From Umezawaea tangerina (GTDB taxonomy: Bacteria; Actinomycetota; Actinomycetes; Mycobacteriales; Pseudonocardiaceae), in the NCBI RefSeq assembly GCF_003002815.1, contig NZ_PVTF01000021.1, positions 97,071 to 161,070 of the forward strand: DNA of 64,000 nt. The letters are read 5' to 3'. The translations under genes were made by a program, and so were the position numbers. The notes beneath the pieces are model-generated. The model searched no databases, was not told the DNA's origin, and saw nothing but the letters and a program-made list of their open reading frames with translations. Each line of letters opens with the position of its first letter. Positions within the stretch are counted from its first letter, which is position 1. Below, piece by piece: positions 20,301 through 55,915 of the stretch.

Positions 20301-22314
20301 CGACCTGTACGACCGGCTCGAAGCGGGCGGGTTCGCCTACGGGCCTGCGTTCCGCAGGCTGCGCGCGGTGTGGCGGCGCGGGGACGAGGTGTTCGCCGAG
20401 GCCGTGCTGCCCGAGGACCGGCTGCCGGAGGCCGGGGCGTTCGCCCTGCACCCGGCGCTGCTGGACAGCGCGCTGCACTCGCTCGCGTTCAGCGTCCTGG
20501 ACGGTCGCGACGGCGGCTGGCTGCCGTTCGCGCTCAGCGGTGTCCAGGTGCACGCCTCCGGCGCCGGGTCGGTGCGGCTGCGGCTCGTCCCGAACGGCCG
20601 CGACTCGGTGGCCGTGCACGTGGCCGACCCGGCGGGCCTGCCGGTCGCCACGATCGACTCCCTCGTCCTGCGACCGGTGTCGGCCGACCGGGTGCGCCCC
20701 GCCGCCGTGCTCGACCCGCTCTACCGGATGGTGTGGCAGGAGCCGCTGCCCGGTGCCGCGGACGCGCCGGACGCGGAAGTCGTGGACCTGCCCCGGATCA
20801 CCGACCCCGACGACCTCCCGGCCGCCGTGCACGCCGCGACCACCCGCACGCTCGCGCTGCTGCGGGACCGGCTGGCCGACCGCCCCACCACCCGGCTGGT
20901 GCTCGTCACCCACGGCGCGATCCCGGCCGAGGCGGACGACGACGTGCCGGACCTCGTGCACGCGGCGGTGTGGGGCCTGGTGCGCACCGCGCAGACCGAG
21001 CACCCCGGCCGGTTCGTGCTCGTCGACACCGACGACGACCCGGCCTCCGACGCCGTGCTGGCCGACGCCGTCGCCAGCGGTGAGCCCCAGCTGGTGCTGC
21101 GCGCCGGTGTCGTGCGGGCGGGCCGCTGGGTCCGCTCCGCCGACACCGCGGGCGACGCGGGCTGGGACACCACCGGCACCGTGCTCGTCACCGGCGGCAC
21201 GGGCGGGATCGGCGCCGAGGTGGCCCGCCACCTGGTGACCGCCCACGGCGTGCGGCACCTGGTGCTGGTGAGCCGCGGCGGCCCGGACGCCGAGGGCGCG
21301 GCCGAGCTGGCCGCCCTCGACGCGGACGTCCGGATCGTCGCCTGCGACATCGCCGACCGGACGGCGTTGGCCGCGCTCGTCGACAGCCTGCCGGACCGGC
21401 CCCTGGCCGGGGTCGTGCACTGCGCCGGCGTGGTCGCCGACGGCCTGCTGGAGACCCTCACCGACGAGCAGGTGACGACCGCGCTGCGACCGAAGGTCGA
21501 CGCCGCCGCGCTCCTGCACGAGCTGACCGCGTCCCGCGCACCCGCCCGGTTCGTGCTGTTCTCGTCGATCGCCGCCGCGTTCGGCGGGGCGGCGCAGGCC
21601 AACTACGCCGCGGGCAACGCGTTCCTGGACGGGCTCGCCCACCGGCGCCGTGCCGAAGGGCTGCCCGCGCTGTCGATCCAGTGGGGCCTGTGGGCCACCA
21701 AGCGCGGGATGAGCGGTCAGCTCACCGACGGCGACCTGCGCCGGATCGCGCGCGGCGGCATCGTGCCGTTCACCGTGGCCGAAGGCCTGGCGCTGTTCGA
21801 CCGGGCCGTCGCCGCGGACCTGCCGGTCGTGGCCCCGCTGCGCCTGGACACCACCGCGCTCGCCGGGCAGGACGTGCCCGCGTTCCTGCGCGGTCTCGTC
21901 CCGGTCGTGCGCCGCACCGCCACCGCGGCGGGCCAGGACACCACCGACCTGGCCGCCCGGCTGCTGCCGCTGACCCCCGAACGACGTCGCCGCACGCTGC
22001 TGGACCTGGTGCGCGCGCAGGTCGCCACGGTGCTGGGCGCGCCGGACGCGACCGTCCCGGCGGGCAAGGGGCTGCTGGACCTCGGGTTCGACTCGCTCAC
22101 CGCGGTCGAGCTGCGCAACCGGCTCGCCTCGGCCACCGGCCTGCGGCTGCCCGCGACGCTGCTGTTCGACCACCCGACCGCGGGCGCCATCGCCGACCAC
22201 CTGGTGGCCGAGCTGGTCCCCGCCGACGTCGTGGAAGAGCTGGTCAGCGTGCTGGACGTCACCACGGACGACGAGCTGTTCGACCTGATCGACAACGAAC
22301 TCGGCACCTCGTGA
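8302..22314 (+). CDS. Modular type I PKS, three modules: KS-AT-KR-ACP / KS-AT-KR-ACP / KS-AT-DH-KR-ACP
   Basis: About 4670 aa. The start is ATG 8302 (a GTG at 8293 is an alternative; neither has a strong ribosome site). An N-terminal coiled-coil docking helix (residues 3-31, [16 protein letters not shown]) should receive the chain from the partial PKS to the left. Approximate domains by residue: KS 34-460, AT 563-887, KR 913-1350, ACP 1397-1473; KS 1494-1920, AT 2016-2360, KR 2413-2860, ACP 2893-2963; KS 2979-3400, AT 3503-3843, DH 3857-4130, KR 4140-4517, ACP 4563-4637. A C-terminal docking segment ends in [13 protein letters not shown]. All three KSs keep Cys-His-His. In plecomacrolide numbering these modules lay down C15-C16, C13-C14 and C11-C12. 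The next PKS begins 36 bp downstream. Confidence 0.97.
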   Translation: MAEDEKLLGYLRRAMGELADARTQVRDLEAKAGEPIAIVAMSCRYPGGVRSPEDLWDLVAGGRDAIAEWPADRGWNTAELYRPGPAVPGKSLCREGGFLDDAGDFDAGFFGVSPNEALAMDPQQRLVLETSWDAVERAGIAPSSLRDSRTGVFLGAIENGYGSRAFDVPVGAEGFLDTGTHTSVVSGRVAYTLGLRGPAITVNTACSSSLVALHLAARALRAGDCALALAGGVTVMPVPDPFVSFSQQGGLAPDGRCKAFGAGADGTGWSEGVGVVLLERLSDALRNGRRVLAVLRSSAVNQDGASNGLAAPNATAQREVIRDALAAAELAPVDVDAVEGHGTGTRLGDPIEAGALLAEYGRNREADRPLWLGSLKSNIGHTSAAAGIGGVIKMVQALRHELLPRTLHADEPSPFVDWSTGAVRLLSQARAWPASDRPRRAGVSAFGISGTNAHVILEEAPAVEPAEVVEAGGVVPWVLSARSGAALRAQAAGLSAWVARNGDARPADVAASLALDRSAWEHRAVVAGCDAADLAARLDVLAEGGVPADGAVLGTGPVRSDGRVVFVFPGQGSQWVGMGVELLASSPVFAARMAECERALAPFVDWSLREALSDEALLLRVDVVQPVLWAVMVSLAHLWRSAGVEPSAVVGHSQGEIAAAVVAGALSLEDGARVVSLRSKAIGRLAGRGGMVSVAAPLAEVEALLGDGVSIAAVNGPGAVVVSGDTAALEEFVTRCGSTSVRRIAVDYASHSVVVEEVREELAEVLRDVVALVPEVPWCSTVTGEWVRDASADAGYWYRNLRQRVRLADVVRSLVGDGFGVFVEPSAHPVLTLAVHDTAEQAGADIAVIPTLRRDQGGPVTWALALGQAWTAGVAVDWTAVLPAGAVRTPDLPTYPFQRKRYWLPMKSTADESATSLDDWGYSVSWVPLAIREDAPLDGRWVVVTPPDLDAAVLAAVLEAVGPGAVTTTAADREALAGATGVLSLLALDDRPHPDHPFLPRGVASTLDLVRALDGTAPLWCATRGAVTTGADDPVTAPAQQVAWGLGRVAALEHPGRWGGLVDLPAVLDSSTAPLLARALAGAGPEDQIAVRANGLSVRRLVRTALPADTAWRPTGTTLVTGGTGGIGVQLAEWLAGRGAGRVVLMSRGGAAPADLVARAAALGTEITAVACDVADAEALRAAVAGLRADGHRIGTVLHAAASGELVALADTDVAEFAATARAKMAGAVNLDAEVGADVTDFVLFSSISGVWGSAVHGAYAASNAFLDGLAEHRRGRGLAATSIAWGIWDPTEGGGMAAELAEDRLLAQGIPFMDPATALDGLGRILSGDSALTVCAAVDWTRFAPVFTSARPSPLIADLPEVRRVLGVDDTEPDDGNDIAALLRDRLRGLPAADRLRALADLVRDQTAGVLGYDSPDEIADGRAFRDLGFDSLTAVSMRDRLATVTGLPLPVTVVFDHSSVDALARHLVGKLFGGRNETADTVLPAGVADDADDPVVIVAMACRFPGDVRTPEDLWRLVADGRDACTDLPLDRGWDVEGRYDPDPDRPGHSYVRGGYFLHDADRFDPGFFGISPREALAMDPQQRLALELAWESFERAGIRADDLRGAPVGVFVGAAYQGYGGDPAQADPSVETHIVAGISTSVLSGRVSYTFGLEGPAITVDTACSSGLVALHLAARSLRSGECSLALAGGVTVMGAPLAFGTYSRQRALAVDGRSKAFAEGADGFGIGEGAGLVLLERLSTARAAGRRVLAVVRSSAVNQDGASNGLTAPSGLAQQRVIRQALAGAGLTAAEVDVVEAHGTGTRLGDPIEAQAVQEVYGQGRPEGRPLLLGSVKSNIGHTQAASGLAGVIKVVLAFEHGVLPRTLHAETPSSFIDWASAPVELATENRPWETGGRPRRAGVSAFGLSGTNAHVILEQAAPEAPAADPGSGPVAWVLSARTPEALREQASRLLAVDAAPADVARSLATARTAFDHRAAVVGEDAADLAAGLRALAADESAPGVVRGTVGKRGRTVFVFPGQGVEWLGMGLELAGRYPVFADRLRECDEAFRAHLDWSVLDVLRGEGPDLDRVDVVQPALFSVMVSLAALWRSFGVRPDAVVGHSQGEVAAACVAGALSLADAVTVVALRSRALRATTGTGGMMFVLRPRAEVLERLAPWPGLSVAAVNGESAVTVAGDVAALDELSAALAKDGVWRWVVPGVDFAAHSPQVESLRDELLTALAGIRPRPAEVPFYSTVTGGLLDTGGLDAGYWYDNLRHPVDFLAAVRSLLADGHRAFVECSAHPALLTNVEEIAEHAGATVTAVGSLRRDDGGAARMLTSLAGLHVRGVEVDWPSALPTGRVVPLPTYPFQRERYWLPPAAAPVTGQSAVERGFWDAVTSGDGLPAELDSLRPALPALAEWYRGGRERSEADSWRYRTAWQPVTGGSTRLSGTWLVLVPEGGAPTVLLDALRDRGASVVTAEVGDDDRATVADRVRLATADGAPVGVLSLCSLDHPEAEPGLLRAVAVIQALADAGVAAPLWWATRDAVPVGGSGTSVDPAQSALWGLGVVAGVENPHRWAGLVDLPSDVDGRVADRLAGALADPGGEDQVAVRASGVFGRRLHRAATPPGGTPWRTDGTVLVTGGTGALGGHVARWLAGLGARHLLLASRTGHAPAELVRDLEGLGARVTVAACDAADRDRLAEVIAAVPADAPLTAVFHLAGVLDDSVVGAITPDRARGVLRPKVAGARNLHELTLDLDLSAFVLFSSLAATLGGAGQAVYAAANAYLDGLAEHRRAVGLPATSAAWGLWAADGLAGGAVGERIARDGLPAMPPDRALAALRRSLTLGDTRVVVGDFDWQRYAHVYTTARPTRMFADLPEAVLPDAVKPALTAVAAAERDRLLLDLVRGTVADVLGHADPSSVDVHRAFQDLGFDSVTAVELRNRLAERTGVPLSVTLVFDHPSVEALVAHLRAGLAGDDEPVAAPAAREVATDDPIAIVAMSCRFPGGVSTPEQFWDLLDSGTDAISDFPTDRGWDLSGLFGDRAGQTSARQGGFLHDAADFDPAFFGISPREALTIDPQQRLLLETAWEALERAGIDPASLRGSDTGVYVGSSHHEYGSRLTEPAEEYEGYLGIGSAGSVASGRISYVLGLEGPAVTVDTACSSSLVALHMAVRSLRNGESSLALVGGATIMATPTTFVEFSRQAGLATDSRCKPFSASADGTAWGEGVALMLVERLSDARRNGHPVLAVVKGTAVNQDGASNGLTAPNGPSQQRVIRAALADAGITAAGVDVVEAHGTGTKLGDPIEAQALLSTYGRDRAHPVLLGSVKSNIGHTQAAAGMAGILKVVLALRHGVVPATLHFDAPSPHVDWTAGSMEVVAERTPWPEVGRPRRAGVSGFGVSGTNAHTIIEQAPDAPEPAVVAEPIGTTTAWPLSGHSPEALRAQAARLRDALAGQDPSPADVAFSLATTRAALEHRAVVIGDDGAELVERLTALADQGEAWDGVRAVAARTGRTAFLFPGQGSQRAGMGAELHSVFPVYTDAFDAVCAAFEPLLDRPLRDVVFDQDPTALDRTEYTQPALFAVEVALFRLLEHWGVRPDFLLGHSIGELAAAHVAGVFSLPDAATLVAARGRLMQSARADGLMVSLRATEAEVVGFGAAVDIAAVNGPTATVVSGDETEVLAVAAHFSGLGRRVKRLRTSHAFHSTHLDPVLAEFREVAEGLALHAPTLPVVSNVTGGLAEDIATPGYWVEHARRAVRFADGVTTLVREGVTTFLELGPDAQLTALVPESLSADDTDRAAIPVLDRRLPEQRSAVTALARAHARGVPVDWTALPGRRVDLPTYAFQRRRYWLDAPPGAGGAAAAGLDPVGHPLLGAGAELPETGGHLFSARVGTATQPWLADHGVFGTAIFPATAFLELAVRVGDETGCPRVAELTLEAPLALPPSGGADLRLTAAAADAAGHRTLTVHARTTPGGPWTRHASAVLSGPLPVADVDLAEWPPPGAEQMDVSDLYDRLEAGGFAYGPAFRRLRAVWRRGDEVFAEAVLPEDRLPEAGAFALHPALLDSALHSLAFSVLDGRDGGWLPFALSGVQVHASGAGSVRLRLVPNGRDSVAVHVADPAGLPVATIDSLVLRPVSADRVRPAAVLDPLYRMVWQEPLPGAADAPDAEVVDLPRITDPDDLPAAVHAATTRTLALLRDRLADRPTTRLVLVTHGAIPAEADDDVPDLVHAAVWGLVRTAQTEHPGRFVLVDTDDDPASDAVLADAVASGEPQLVLRAGVVRAGRWVRSADTAGDAGWDTTGTVLVTGGTGGIGAEVARHLVTAHGVRHLVLVSRGGPDAEGAAELAALDADVRIVACDIADRTALAALVDSLPDRPLAGVVHCAGVVADGLLETLTDEQVTTALRPKVDAAALLHELTASRAPARFVLFSSIAAAFGGAAQANYAAGNAFLDGLAHRRRAEGLPALSIQWGLWATKRGMSGQLTDGDLRRIARGGIVPFTVAEGLALFDRAVAADLPVVAPLRLDTTALAGQDVPAFLRGLVPVVRRTATAAGQDTTDLAARLLPLTPERRRRTLLDLVRAQVATVLGAPDATVPAGKGLLDLGFDSLTAVELRNRLASATGLRLPATLLFDHPTAGAIADHLVAELVPADVVEELVSVLDVTTDDELFDLIDNELGTS
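8401..12720 (+). other. PKS module 1 (KS-AT-KR-ACP), methylmalonyl, predicted C15-C16
   Basis: The KS cysteine is at 8917, in the unusual context VNTACSSS (normally VDTACSSS), and the first histidine is in EGHGTGT (normally EAHGTGT). The AT has VDVVQP, GHSQG (Ser codon 10258) and YASH, the methylmalonyl signature. The KR is intact (TGGTGGIG loop, [18 protein letters not shown]). A Trp eight residues before the catalytic Tyr and no LDD motif predict A-type stereochemistry; the His three before the Tyr resembles the A2 fingerprint. ACP serine is at 12598. Fits C16-methyl and C17-hydroxyl. Confidence 0.9.
9973..10450 (+). repeat. AT tract nearly identical to the module 7 AT
   Basis: About 478 bp in the module 1 AT that matches 39531-40008 (module 7 AT) at roughly 95% by eye. 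Both copies use TTG leucine and GGT glycine codons much more than surrounding PKS sequence. Looks like recent recombination or gene conversion. Confidence 0.85.
12781..17190 (+). other. PKS module 2 (KS-AT-KR-ACP), atypical AT, predicted C13-C14
   Basis: The AT keeps VDVVQP and GHSQGEV (Ser 14617), but the specificity tetrapeptide is FAAH (14917-14928) instead of YASH or HAFH. In the plecomacrolide scaffold this position carries a methoxy group, so methoxymalonyl-ACP is the predicted extender. The KR is intact, with LDD (HLAGVLDDS), so B-type. Its product hydroxyl at C15 would be the nucleophile for lactone closure. ACP serine is at 17062. Confidence 0.85.
17236..22210 (+). other. PKS module 3 (KS-AT-DH-KR-ACP), malonyl, predicted C11-C12
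   Basis: The AT has GHSIGE (Ser 19081) and HAFH (19369-19380), the malonyl-CoA signature. It is the only such AT in the window. The DH has a complete HxxxGxxxxP motif (His codon 19975) and [10 protein letters not shown] with the catalytic Asp. The KR has [15 protein letters not shown] and [12 protein letters not shown] stands at the LDD position, B-type like. Predicts an unsubstituted C12 and a C12=C13 double bond. Confidence 0.9.
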
Positions 22315-22349
22315 CGGGTGCCCGCGAAGTGCCGACCGTGAGGACTCCC

Positions 22350-43211
<20,862 letters not shown>

Positions 43212-43222
43212 CGGAGCGACCG

Positions 43223-49071
<5,849 letters not shown>

Positions 49072-49075
<4 letters not shown>

Positions 49076-50274
49076 CCGAGACCCCGTCCGCGCCCGATCT
49101 CGCCATCCGGCGGGGCTGCCCGTACGGCGAGCCCGACGGCAACGCCGAGCTCCGCGAGGAGGGACCGGTCACCCGCGTGCGCCTCGGGTCCGGGAAGGAG
49201 GCGTGGGCGGTGTGGACGCACGCGGCCGCCCGCGAGCTGCTGCTGTCGGACGCGTTCAGCGTGGACCGCAAGCAGCCCGACTTCCCGGCTCTCGTGCCCT
49301 ACAACGCCGACGTCGGGTTCCGCGCCTCCATCGGCGAGATGGACGCCCCCGAGCACGGGGCCGCGCGCCGCGCCATCAACGGCGAGTTCACCCAGCGCCG
49401 CGTGGACACCATGCGGGCCGACATGCAGAAGGTCGTCGACGAGCTGATCGACGCCATGCTGGACGGTCCCAAGCCCGCGGACCTGGTGCCCGCGCTGGCG
49501 CTGCCGGTGCCGACCACGCTGATCTGCGACCTGCTCGGTGTGCCCGACGCCGACCGCGACACCTTCCGCGACCGGTCGTCCACGATGATCGACCTGTTCA
49601 CCCCGCCGCAGGAGCGGATGGCCGCGATCGGCGCGCTGCTCGGCTACATCGACCAGCTCGTGACGGGCAAGGAGGAGAACCCCTCCGACGACCTGATCGG
49701 CCGCCGCGTCCTCAAGGCCCGCGAGGACGGCGACGGCACCGACCACCAGTCCCTGGTGGAGCTCGCGCTCACGTTGCTGGTGGCGGGGTTCGAGAGCACC
49801 GCCAACCAGATCTCGCTCAGCATCGCCGCCCTGCTCCAGCACCCCGACCAGCTGGAGCTGCTGCGGCGGGAGCCGGAGCGCTGGCCCGCCGCCGTCGAGG
49901 AGCTGCTGCGCTACTGCAGCATCCTCAACCCGGTGTCCTACCGCGTGGTCAAGGAGGACGTCACGATCGCGGGCGTGGCCATGAGCCGCGGCGAGGGCGT
50001 GGTGGCGCTGGGCACCGCGGTCAACCGCGACCCGGAGGTGTTCGCCGACCCCGACCGGCTCGACGTCACCCGCACCGACGGACGGCACCTATCGTTCGGC
50101 TACGGCGCGCACATGTGCATCGGCCAGCACATGGCCAGGACCGAGCTGCAGATCGTCTTCGAGACGCTCTTCCGCCGCGTGCCGGGGCTGCGCCTCGCGG
50201 TGCCCGCGGAGGAGCTGTCGTTCAAGGACGAGGCCGCCGCGTACGGCCTCAACTCGCTGCCCGTCACCTGGTGA
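49072..50274 (+). CDS. Cytochrome P450 monooxygenase (P450-3)
   Basis: 400 aa. The ATG at 49072 overlaps the PKS stop (ATGA) and follows GGAAGAGG, so it is translationally coupled to the terminal PKS. Motifs: I-helix [13 protein letters not shown]-helix EELLRYCSI (ExxR), haem loop [15 protein letters not shown] with Cys ligand. The N-terminus begins with CPYGEPDG, a pattern common in small-molecule-tailoring CYPs. As the last gene of the ~42-kb PKS transcript it is the P450 most tightly linked to polyketide production, so early aglycone oxidation is a reasonable guess. It differs clearly from P450-1 and P450-2 in its central part ([10 protein letters not shown]). Confidence 0.94.
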
Positions 50275-50289
50275 CCGCCGCCACCGCGC

Positions 50290-50322
50290 AGATATCCGGG
50301 CGCTACGGCGCCCCGCGAGACT
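50290..50322 (+). promoter_or_regulatory. SARP-type promoter site upstream of the methyltransferase-ccr pair
   Basis: Heptamer AGATATC (50290-50296), spacer CGGG, heptamer CGCTACG (50301-50307), 8 nt, then CGAGACT (50316-50322) with GAGACT as -10. It starts 15 bp after the P450-3 stop; the next ATG is at 50355. Confidence 0.7.
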
Positions 50323-50354
50323 CGAGCCCATCAGCGAACCGACAGGGGTAGCAC

Positions 50355-51323
50355 ATGGAATCCACCGGCGGTCCGGCCGCGATCAACGCGTTCATGGACA
50401 CCGTCAGCCGGTTCAACGGTCCCAGCGAGTCCGCGGTGCTCGACGCCGAGGCCAGCGACGAGTTCAAGGGCCACTCCATCTGGCTCTACGACGTGGCCGC
50501 GATGATGGCCGCGCGCGGCGAGATCTGGAACTGGGGCATGGACGACCCGGTGCTGGCCAAGGAGATCGACGAGGTCCTCCCCGGCAGCCTGGACTTCTGC
50601 ACCGACGGCGTGTCCGAGCAGCTCTACTTCCGCGCCCTGCGGGAGCTGCCGCTCGCGCTGGGCGACTACGCGGGCAAGACCGTGCTGGAGATCGGCAGCG
50701 GCGCCGGTGAGGGGCTGAACTTCCTGTCCCGCGCCGCGCCCGGTGGCCGGTTCCTCGGCGTCGAGCTGTCCCCGATGGCCGTGCGGCGGGCCAACGCCCT
50801 GCTGGCCCGCGGCGACGAGCTGCGCTACGTCCAGGGCGACGCCGAGTCGCTGCCGCTGGAGGACGCCTCGGCCGACGTCGTGATCAGCGTCGAGAGCTCG
50901 CACAACTACCCGCACCCGGACCGGTTCATCGCCGAGGTGGCCAGGGTGCTCAAGCCGGGCGGGTACTTCTCCTACCTCGACGGCTTCACCGAGCACCGCT
51001 ACGACCAGACGACCCTGCTCAAGCGGGACGTGCCGGGGTTCGAGTGGCTGTCCGAAGTGGACATCTCCGAGCTCGTGCGCGCGGGCATCCGCAAGAGGAT
51101 GGCTCCGGGCAGCCACTTCCGCCGGGTGTCCGAGGTGGGAACCAGCAAGCTCAAGCGGCACGTCGCCTTCCAGATGCAGGCGACCACCATGGGCAGCCCC
51201 TTCATCGGCATGGAGACCAGCCCGGCAGTGCGGGCCCTGCAGAAGATGGGCAAGTTGCCCTCGGCGTGGACGCTCCCGGTGGAGAGCTACGTCCACAGCG
51301 TCGCCCGCAGGCGCCCCGAGTAG
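50355..51323 (+). CDS. Class I SAM-dependent methyltransferase, probable post-PKS O-methyltransferase
   Basis: 322 aa. SAM-binding motif I is VLEIGSGAGEGLNFL (about residues 110-124), the acidic end of strand 2 is LGVELS, and motifs II/III are DVVISVESSHNYPHPD and LKPGGYFSYLDG. The N-terminal ~100 residues (SIWLYDVAAMMAARGEIWNWGM) form a cap like that of small-molecule C/O-methyltransferases. AGGGG precedes the ATG. It is driven by its own SARP-type site and followed 33 bp later by ccr. In a plecomacrolide both ring methoxy groups come from methoxymalonyl extenders, so this enzyme needs another acceptor: a sugar hydroxyl, a hydroxyl made by a P450, or a side-chain group. Substrate unknown. 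Confidence 0.85.
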   Translation: MESTGGPAAINAFMDTVSRFNGPSESAVLDAEASDEFKGHSIWLYDVAAMMAARGEIWNWGMDDPVLAKEIDEVLPGSLDFCTDGVSEQLYFRALRELPLALGDYAGKTVLEIGSGAGEGLNFLSRAAPGGRFLGVELSPMAVRRANALLARGDELRYVQGDAESLPLEDASADVVISVESSHNYPHPDRFIAEVARVLKPGGYFSYLDGFTEHRYDQTTLLKRDVPGFEWLSEVDISELVRAGIRKRMAPGSHFRRVSEVGTSKLKRHVAFQMQATTMGSPFIGMETSPAVRALQKMGKLPSAWTLPVESYVHSVARRRPE

Positions 51324-51356
51324 CCGCGTCCGACCCGACCGAGGAGACGAACAGCC

Positions 51357-52691
51357 ATGGATGCTCTCGCAGCGGCCGCGGTGCGCGGCGCAGACGCGGA
51401 CGAGCTGCTCGGGCACGCGGTGCCCGAGCGGTACCGGGCCGCGCACATCCGAGCCGAGGACGCCGACATGTTCCAGGGCGTCGAGGACAAGGACGTCCGC
51501 AAGTCCATCCGGGTCGGCGACGTGCCGATGCCCGAGCTCGCGCCGGACGAGGTGCTGGTGGCGCTGATGGCCAGCTCCATCAACTACAACACCGTCTGGT
51601 CGGCCACCTTCGACCCGGTGCCGACGTTCGCGTTCCTCAAGCACTTCGGGCGCGAGGGCGGGTGGGCGCGGCGGCACGACCAGCCGTTCCACGTGCTCGG
51701 CTCGGACGCCTCCGGCGTCATCGTCCGCACGGGCGTCGGCGTGCGGCGCTGGCAGGTCGGCGACCGCGTGGTCGTGACCCCGGTGCACGTGGACGACCAG
51801 GAACCGGCCGTGCACGGCGACGGCATGATCGGCACGTCGCAGCGGGCGTGGGGGTACGAGACCAACTACGGCGGTCTCGGCCACTACGCGGTCGTGCGGG
51901 CCAGCCAGCTCGTGCCCAAGCCCGCGCACCTCACCTGGGAGGAGGCCGCCAGCACCCCGGTGTGCGCGGCCACCGCCTACCGGATGCTCATCAGCGAGCG
52001 CGGTGCCCGGATGAAGCTCGGCGACGTCGTGCTGGTCTGGGGCGCGGCGGGCGGTCTCGGCGTGTTCGGCGTGCAGATGGTCAAGCAGGCGGGCGGGATC
52101 GCGGTCGGCGTGGTCGGGTCCGGCGAGAAGGCGGACCTGGTCCGCAGGCTCGGCTGCGACGTGGTCATCGACCGCTCCGAGATCGGCATGGGCGACCCCG
52201 GCGACCCGCAGGCGGTGCTCAAGGCGGGCAAGCGGATCGGGTCGATCATCCGCAAGGAGACCGGCGACGACCCGCACATCGTGTTCGACCACGTCGGCCG
52301 CGCCACGTTCGGCATCTCGATGTTCGTCGCCCGCCGCGGCGGCGCGGTCGTCACGTGCGGTTCCAGCACCGGCTACCAGCACACCTACGACAACCGGTAC
52401 CTGTGGATGAAGCTCAAGCGGCTCATCGGCAGCCACGGCGCGAACCTCCAGGAGCAGTGGGAGTCCAACCGCCTGTTCGACCTCGGGCAGGTGCTGCCGG
52501 TGCTGTCGGAGGTGCACCCGCTCGACAACGTCGGCGACGCGGCCCGGCTCGTGCAGGCCAACGGCCACGTCGGCAAGGTCGGGGTCCTCTGCCTCGCCCC
52601 GGAGGCCGGTCTCGGGGTGAGCGACCCGGCCAAGCGCGAGCGGCTGGCCGCGGTCCGGCCGCCCGTGCTGGAGACCAAGGTCCACCTGTGA
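51357..52691 (+). CDS. ccr: Crotonyl-CoA carboxylase/reductase
   Basis: 444 aa, medium-chain dehydrogenase/reductase fold. It has the family's long N-terminus (VPERYRAAHIRAEDADMFQG), ASSINYNTVW, FHVLGSDASGVI, the NADPH loop VWGAAGGLGVFGVQMVKQAG, and the C-terminal HVGRATFGISMFVARRGG and SHGANLQEQW typical of Ccr. It makes ethylmalonyl-CoA from crotonyl-CoA, CO2 and NADPH, or longer alkylmalonyl-CoAs from other enoyl-CoAs. GAGGAG lies upstream of the ATG. Its presence in the cluster indicates that at least one PKS module uses an alkylmalonyl extender; module 5 with the GATH motif is the best candidate. Primary-metabolism ethylmalonyl pathway copies exist in actinomycetes, but this one is embedded in the cluster and behind a SARP-type promoter. 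Confidence 0.95.
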   Translation: MDALAAAAVRGADADELLGHAVPERYRAAHIRAEDADMFQGVEDKDVRKSIRVGDVPMPELAPDEVLVALMASSINYNTVWSATFDPVPTFAFLKHFGREGGWARRHDQPFHVLGSDASGVIVRTGVGVRRWQVGDRVVVTPVHVDDQEPAVHGDGMIGTSQRAWGYETNYGGLGHYAVVRASQLVPKPAHLTWEEAASTPVCAATAYRMLISERGARMKLGDVVLVWGAAGGLGVFGVQMVKQAGGIAVGVVGSGEKADLVRRLGCDVVIDRSEIGMGDPGDPQAVLKAGKRIGSIIRKETGDDPHIVFDHVGRATFGISMFVARRGGAVVTCGSSTGYQHTYDNRYLWMKLKRLIGSHGANLQEQWESNRLFDLGQVLPVLSEVHPLDNVGDAARLVQANGHVGKVGVLCLAPEAGLGVSDPAKRERLAAVRPPVLETKVHL

Positions 52692-52692
52692 C

Positions 52693-52736
52693 GGCGGACG
52701 GCCTCGGCACCCGGTCGGGCGCCGAGGCCGTCCGCC
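52693..52736. terminator. Bidirectional hairpin between ccr and fkbI
   Basis: Perfect 16-bp inverted repeat (52693-52708 GGCGGACGGCCTCGGC and 52721-52736) with a 12-nt loop, between converging genes. The strongest hairpin I found in the window. Confidence 0.85.
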
Positions 52737-52752
52737 CGATCGGGCGACCGTC

Positions 52753-53889
52753 CTACCGGGAGCCCCGGACGCCGCGGACCACGTGCTCGGCCAGCAGCAG
52801 CTCGCACATCTCGGTGCTGCCCTCGATGATCTCCATCAGCTTCGCGTCCCGGAAGGCCCGCGCCACCACGTGCCCGTCCTGGGCCCCCGCGGACGCCAGC
52901 ACCTGCACCGCCGCGGCCGCGCCCTCGGCCGCCCGGCGCGCGCTCTCGTTCTTCGCCAGCAGCGTGGCGATCACCGACTCCGGCGACCCGCTGTCCCAGC
53001 ACCGGCTGGCGTGCTCGCACAACCGGGTCGCCACCTGCTCGCCGGTGACCAGGGTCGCGAGGTGCCGGGCCACGAGCTGGTGCTCCGCCAGCGGTCGGCC
53101 GAACTGCTCGCGCGTCGCGGCGTGCCGCGCGGCGGCGTCCCGGCACGCGCGCAGGATGCCGACGCAGCCCCACGCCACCGACTTGCGCCCGTACGCCAGC
53201 GCCGAGGACACCAGCAGCCCGAGTCCGGCGCCCGCCCCGAGCACCGCCGACGCGGGTACGCGCACCGAGTCGAGGACCACGGCGGCGTGCCCGGCGGCGC
53301 GGCAGCCCAGCGGGTCCGCGACCCGCTCGATCCGCACGCCCGGCGTGCCCACGGGCACCACGACCACGGCGCCGCCGCCCTCGGTGTACCGGCCGAACAC
53401 GACCAGCAGGTCCGCGTAGTGGGCGGCCGTGACCCACACCTTGTGCCCGTCGACCACGACCGAGTCGCCGTCGGGGCGCACGGTGGTGGACATCGACATC
53501 AGGTCGCTGCCCGCGTGCGGCTCGCTGAACCCGACCGCGGCCAGCTCGCCGCCGGTGAGCCTGCGCAGGTACTCGCCGCGTTGGGCCGGTCCGGCCAGCC
53601 GCTGCACGGTCCACGCCGCCATGCCCTGCGACGTCTGCACGCTGCGCAGCGAGCTGCACAGCGCGCCCGTGGCGGCGGTGAGCTCGCCGTTGTCCAGGCT
53701 CGTCCAACCGAGGCCGCCGTGCTCGACGGGCACCTCGGCGCACAGCAGGCCGTCGGCGCCGAGGCCGCGCAGCAGGTCCGGCGGCAGCAGCCCCGCCCTG
53801 TCCCACGCGCCCGCTCGGTCACCGACCAGCTCCGCCAGCTCGGCCGCCCGCTCGGCGGGGGATCCGGTCACCGCGGTCGTCACGCCCAT
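52753..53889 (-). CDS. fkbI: FkbI-like acyl-CoA dehydrogenase (methoxymalonyl-ACP pathway)
   Basis: 378 aa from the ATG at 53889 (GAGGGCAGGGC just upstream); the open frame extends to 53952 but without a ribosome site. Acyl-CoA dehydrogenase fold: VGFSEPHAGSDLMSM (FAD/substrate loop), WVTAAHYADLLVVFGR, REQFGRPLAEHQLV, and IEGSTEMCELLLAEHV near the C-terminus where catalytic and FAD contacts lie. In methoxymalonyl clusters FkbI oxidises the semialdehyde-type ACP intermediate to hydroxymalonyl-ACP. The other four cassette genes lie about 48 kb away at 1734-4647. It follows the SARP gene by 73 bp on the same strand with no promoter-like box between, so the two may be co-transcribed. A generic acyl-CoA dehydrogenase is the alternative. 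Confidence 0.87.
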   Translation of the reverse strand: MGVTTAVTGSPAERAAELAELVGDRAGAWDRAGLLPPDLLRGLGADGLLCAEVPVEHGGLGWTSLDNGELTAATGALCSSLRSVQTSQGMAAWTVQRLAGPAQRGEYLRRLTGGELAAVGFSEPHAGSDLMSMSTTVRPDGDSVVVDGHKVWVTAAHYADLLVVFGRYTEGGGAVVVVPVGTPGVRIERVADPLGCRAAGHAAVVLDSVRVPASAVLGAGAGLGLLVSSALAYGRKSVAWGCVGILRACRDAAARHAATREQFGRPLAEHQLVARHLATLVTGEQVATRLCEHASRCWDSGSPESVIATLLAKNESARRAAEGAAAAVQVLASAGAQDGHVVARAFRDAKLMEIIEGSTEMCELLLAEHVVRGVRGSR

Positions 53890-53962
53890 GCCCTGCCCTC
53901 TTCGCCTTCCGTGGTCCGGGCGGCGCGAGGCCGCCGGGGGAGTGGTGAGCACCGCGTCCCGG

Positions 53963-54856
53963 TCACCAGCCGAAGCTGGGCGAGCCGATCAGCCGCCACC
54001 GGTTCTCCAGGTGGCCGCTGTGCGCCGAGCCGCGGTCGGTGGCCTGCGCGGGCACCTGCGGCCGGGCGTGCCGGGGTCCGCCGTCGGTGCGCAGGATGAG
54101 CCGCTGCACGTGGCGCAGCTCCTGGCCCGGCTCGCTGCCCAGCTGCTCGATGAGCAGGTTGCGGGTGTGCAGGAACGCGGCGAGCGCGTCGGACTGGCGG
54201 CCCGCGCCGTGCAGGGCGAGCATCAGCTGCGCGGTCAGGGTCTCCCGCAACGGGTGCGCCCGGACCAGGTGCGACAGCTGCGGCACCAGCCGCGCGTGCC
54301 TGCCCAGCTGCAGCTCCAGGTCGATCCACCACTCCAGGGTCTGCATCCGCAGCTCCAGCAGCGGCGGGACCTCCATGTCCTGCAACGTCGGCGACGGCAC
54401 GTCGAGCAGGGGGGCGTCGCGCCACAGCGCCAGTGCCGACGACAGCGCGGTCGAGGCCTCGGCGTGCCTGCCCTCCGCGGCCAGCTCGCCCGCGCGGCCG
54501 TGCAGGTCGAAGAACGAGGCGAGGTCGCTCTCGCCGGGGCTCACGGTGATCATGTAGCCCGGCGCCTTGGTGACGATCCGCTCGGCGACCTGCGGGCCGA
54601 GCGTGCGGCGCAGGCGCATGACGTACGTGCGGATCGTGGGCACCGCGCTCGGCGGGAGCTTCTCGCCCCACAGGAACCACGCGATGCGGTCGATGGACAC
54701 CACGCGGTTGTTGTAGAGCAGCAGTCCGGCGAGGATGATCCGCTGCTGGGCGGCCGGTATCGCAACCTCCACGTCGTCGACAACGGCCTGTGTTGGCCCG
54801 AATATCCCGAAACGGATTCGTGTCTCTCGTGGACGAAGCTCCCGTGCACGCCCCAT
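53963..54856 (-). CDS. SARP-family transcriptional activator
   Basis: 297 aa. The N-terminal OmpR-like winged helix (about residues 15-105) contains FGIFGPTQAVV, RIILAGLLLYNNRVVSIDRIAWFLWGEKLP, IRTYVMRLRRTL and IVTKAPGYMITV. The bacterial transcriptional activation (BTAD) domain follows (about 110-255; FDLHGRAGELAAEGRHAEASTALSSALALW, HPLRETLTAQLMLALHGAGRQSDALAAFLHTR). This is the DnrI/ActII-ORF4 architecture without an ATPase domain. SARPs bind paired heptamer direct repeats just upstream of a -10 box, and six such sites occur in this window. A GGGAGAGAGG precedes the ATG. I see no TTA codon. A single half-site (CGATAGG on the - strand, 54906-54912) lies upstream; autoregulation is uncertain. 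Confidence 0.95.
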   Translation of the reverse strand: MGRARELRPRETRIRFGIFGPTQAVVDDVEVAIPAAQQRIILAGLLLYNNRVVSIDRIAWFLWGEKLPPSAVPTIRTYVMRLRRTLGPQVAERIVTKAPGYMITVSPGESDLASFFDLHGRAGELAAEGRHAEASTALSSALALWRDAPLLDVPSPTLQDMEVPPLLELRMQTLEWWIDLELQLGRHARLVPQLSHLVRAHPLRETLTAQLMLALHGAGRQSDALAAFLHTRNLLIEQLGSEPGQELRHVQRLILRTDGGPRHARPQVPAQATDRGSAHSGHLENRWRLIGSPSFGW

Positions 54857-55915
54857 AGAGCGGCCTCTCTCCCTGTTGTGCCTGTGCCGACTCGGTGAAT
54901 GCGGTCCTATCGTGGAGTGTTGATACCACGGAGATCAATGGGCTTTGTGTGTACAGCGCACACTCGGGTGGTTCCCCTTTCGATTACCGTCTTGATTGGC
55001 TTGCTCTTCGCGGCAGCCCATGTGCTGACACGTTCGGTGGAACGTGGTGACGGAGAGCCCTGATCGCTAGGCCGATCGGGTGATGGTTCAGGGGGTCTAG
55101 CGTGAAAAATCACCTTCGGTATTGCTCACCCGGATGGTGTTAACCGTATAAATCGCCACTGGTAAGGTGAATTGCAGTGATGTAGGTCACGCAGCATTGG
55201 AACTTCGGTACCGGCAATGCGTGCCGGTGTTCGTCGCAACGCCTCTCCGCCTCATGGTCGACATAACCGGGAGTCGCGGGGTTGGTCAATGTTTGTTCAT
55301 CCACAGTTGGGTGAGATGCGGGGAGTGCGTCGAGTGGTCCACATCGCACCACTCGCGACCATGTGCTAATGGACTTCCTCCTCGTGGTCGACCTTGTGCC
55401 TGGTCCACGGGGTGCGTCACTCGATCGGGCGTGGTGCTGGTGCGGTGCGGGAAGGTGTTCGGGTAGGGTGCCCGAAGGAATTCGGCAACCTTATTTACCT
55501 GGTTTCCGGTAAACGGGACGCCTCCGGTCGGACGACCGGGAATCGTGCTCCTGCCCGTTCGCCGTGATCGCCGGACCCGTTTCGTGCCCGTTTGCCGCGG
55601 TGCGGGAGTCAATTGACCGGACCGCGTGCGCCGCCGATTCGCGTTCGGCGCGGGAGCGCACCGATCGGTTCATCGCCGACCGGCGAAATGAAATCGGTTG
55701 CACGGGATCCGCGTGAGGATGTCGAGCGTGGAAGTCATCTGCACGTGCAGATCGGCGGGGAGAAGTGGGGTGAGCCGTTCGGGCGCCGGGAAATGCGGTC
55801 GACCGAACGGGTTTCCCCTTTTGCGCCGGTCCGGCCCGCGCTGTTCCCGAGTCGTCCGCCCCGGTCGGCGGAGTCGATTCCGCGGGGATCGGCGGACCCC
55901 GGCGGAATCGTCGCG
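54857..55915. other. 1.06-kb non-coding region, lower GC, rich in inverted repeats
   Basis: No convincing gene: the short open frames here lack ribosome sites, codon bias and recognisable families. Visibly more A/T-rich than the rest. Inverted repeats: TCGTGG/CCACGG around 54910-54931, ACCGGCA-ATGCG-TGCCGGT (55210-55228), TTCGGG-7-CCCGAA (55458-55476), TTTACC-8-GGTAAA (55494-55513) and CCGGTCG-GA-CGACCGG (55524-55539). It must hold the SARP promoter at its left end and the end of the sugar operon at its right end; the rest may be control sites for other regulators. Confidence 0.7.

Noticed and set aside
50086..50094. CTATCG inside P450-3 as a further SARP heptamer
   Set aside because: Single copy inside a coding sequence, no second heptamer 11 bp away and no -10; chance match. 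CTAGCG near 16418 and 55100 were dropped for the same reason.
55140..55703. Several 60-110-codon frames in the non-coding gap
   Set aside because: No ribosome sites, no codon bias, no recognisable motifs; they overlap the inverted repeats.
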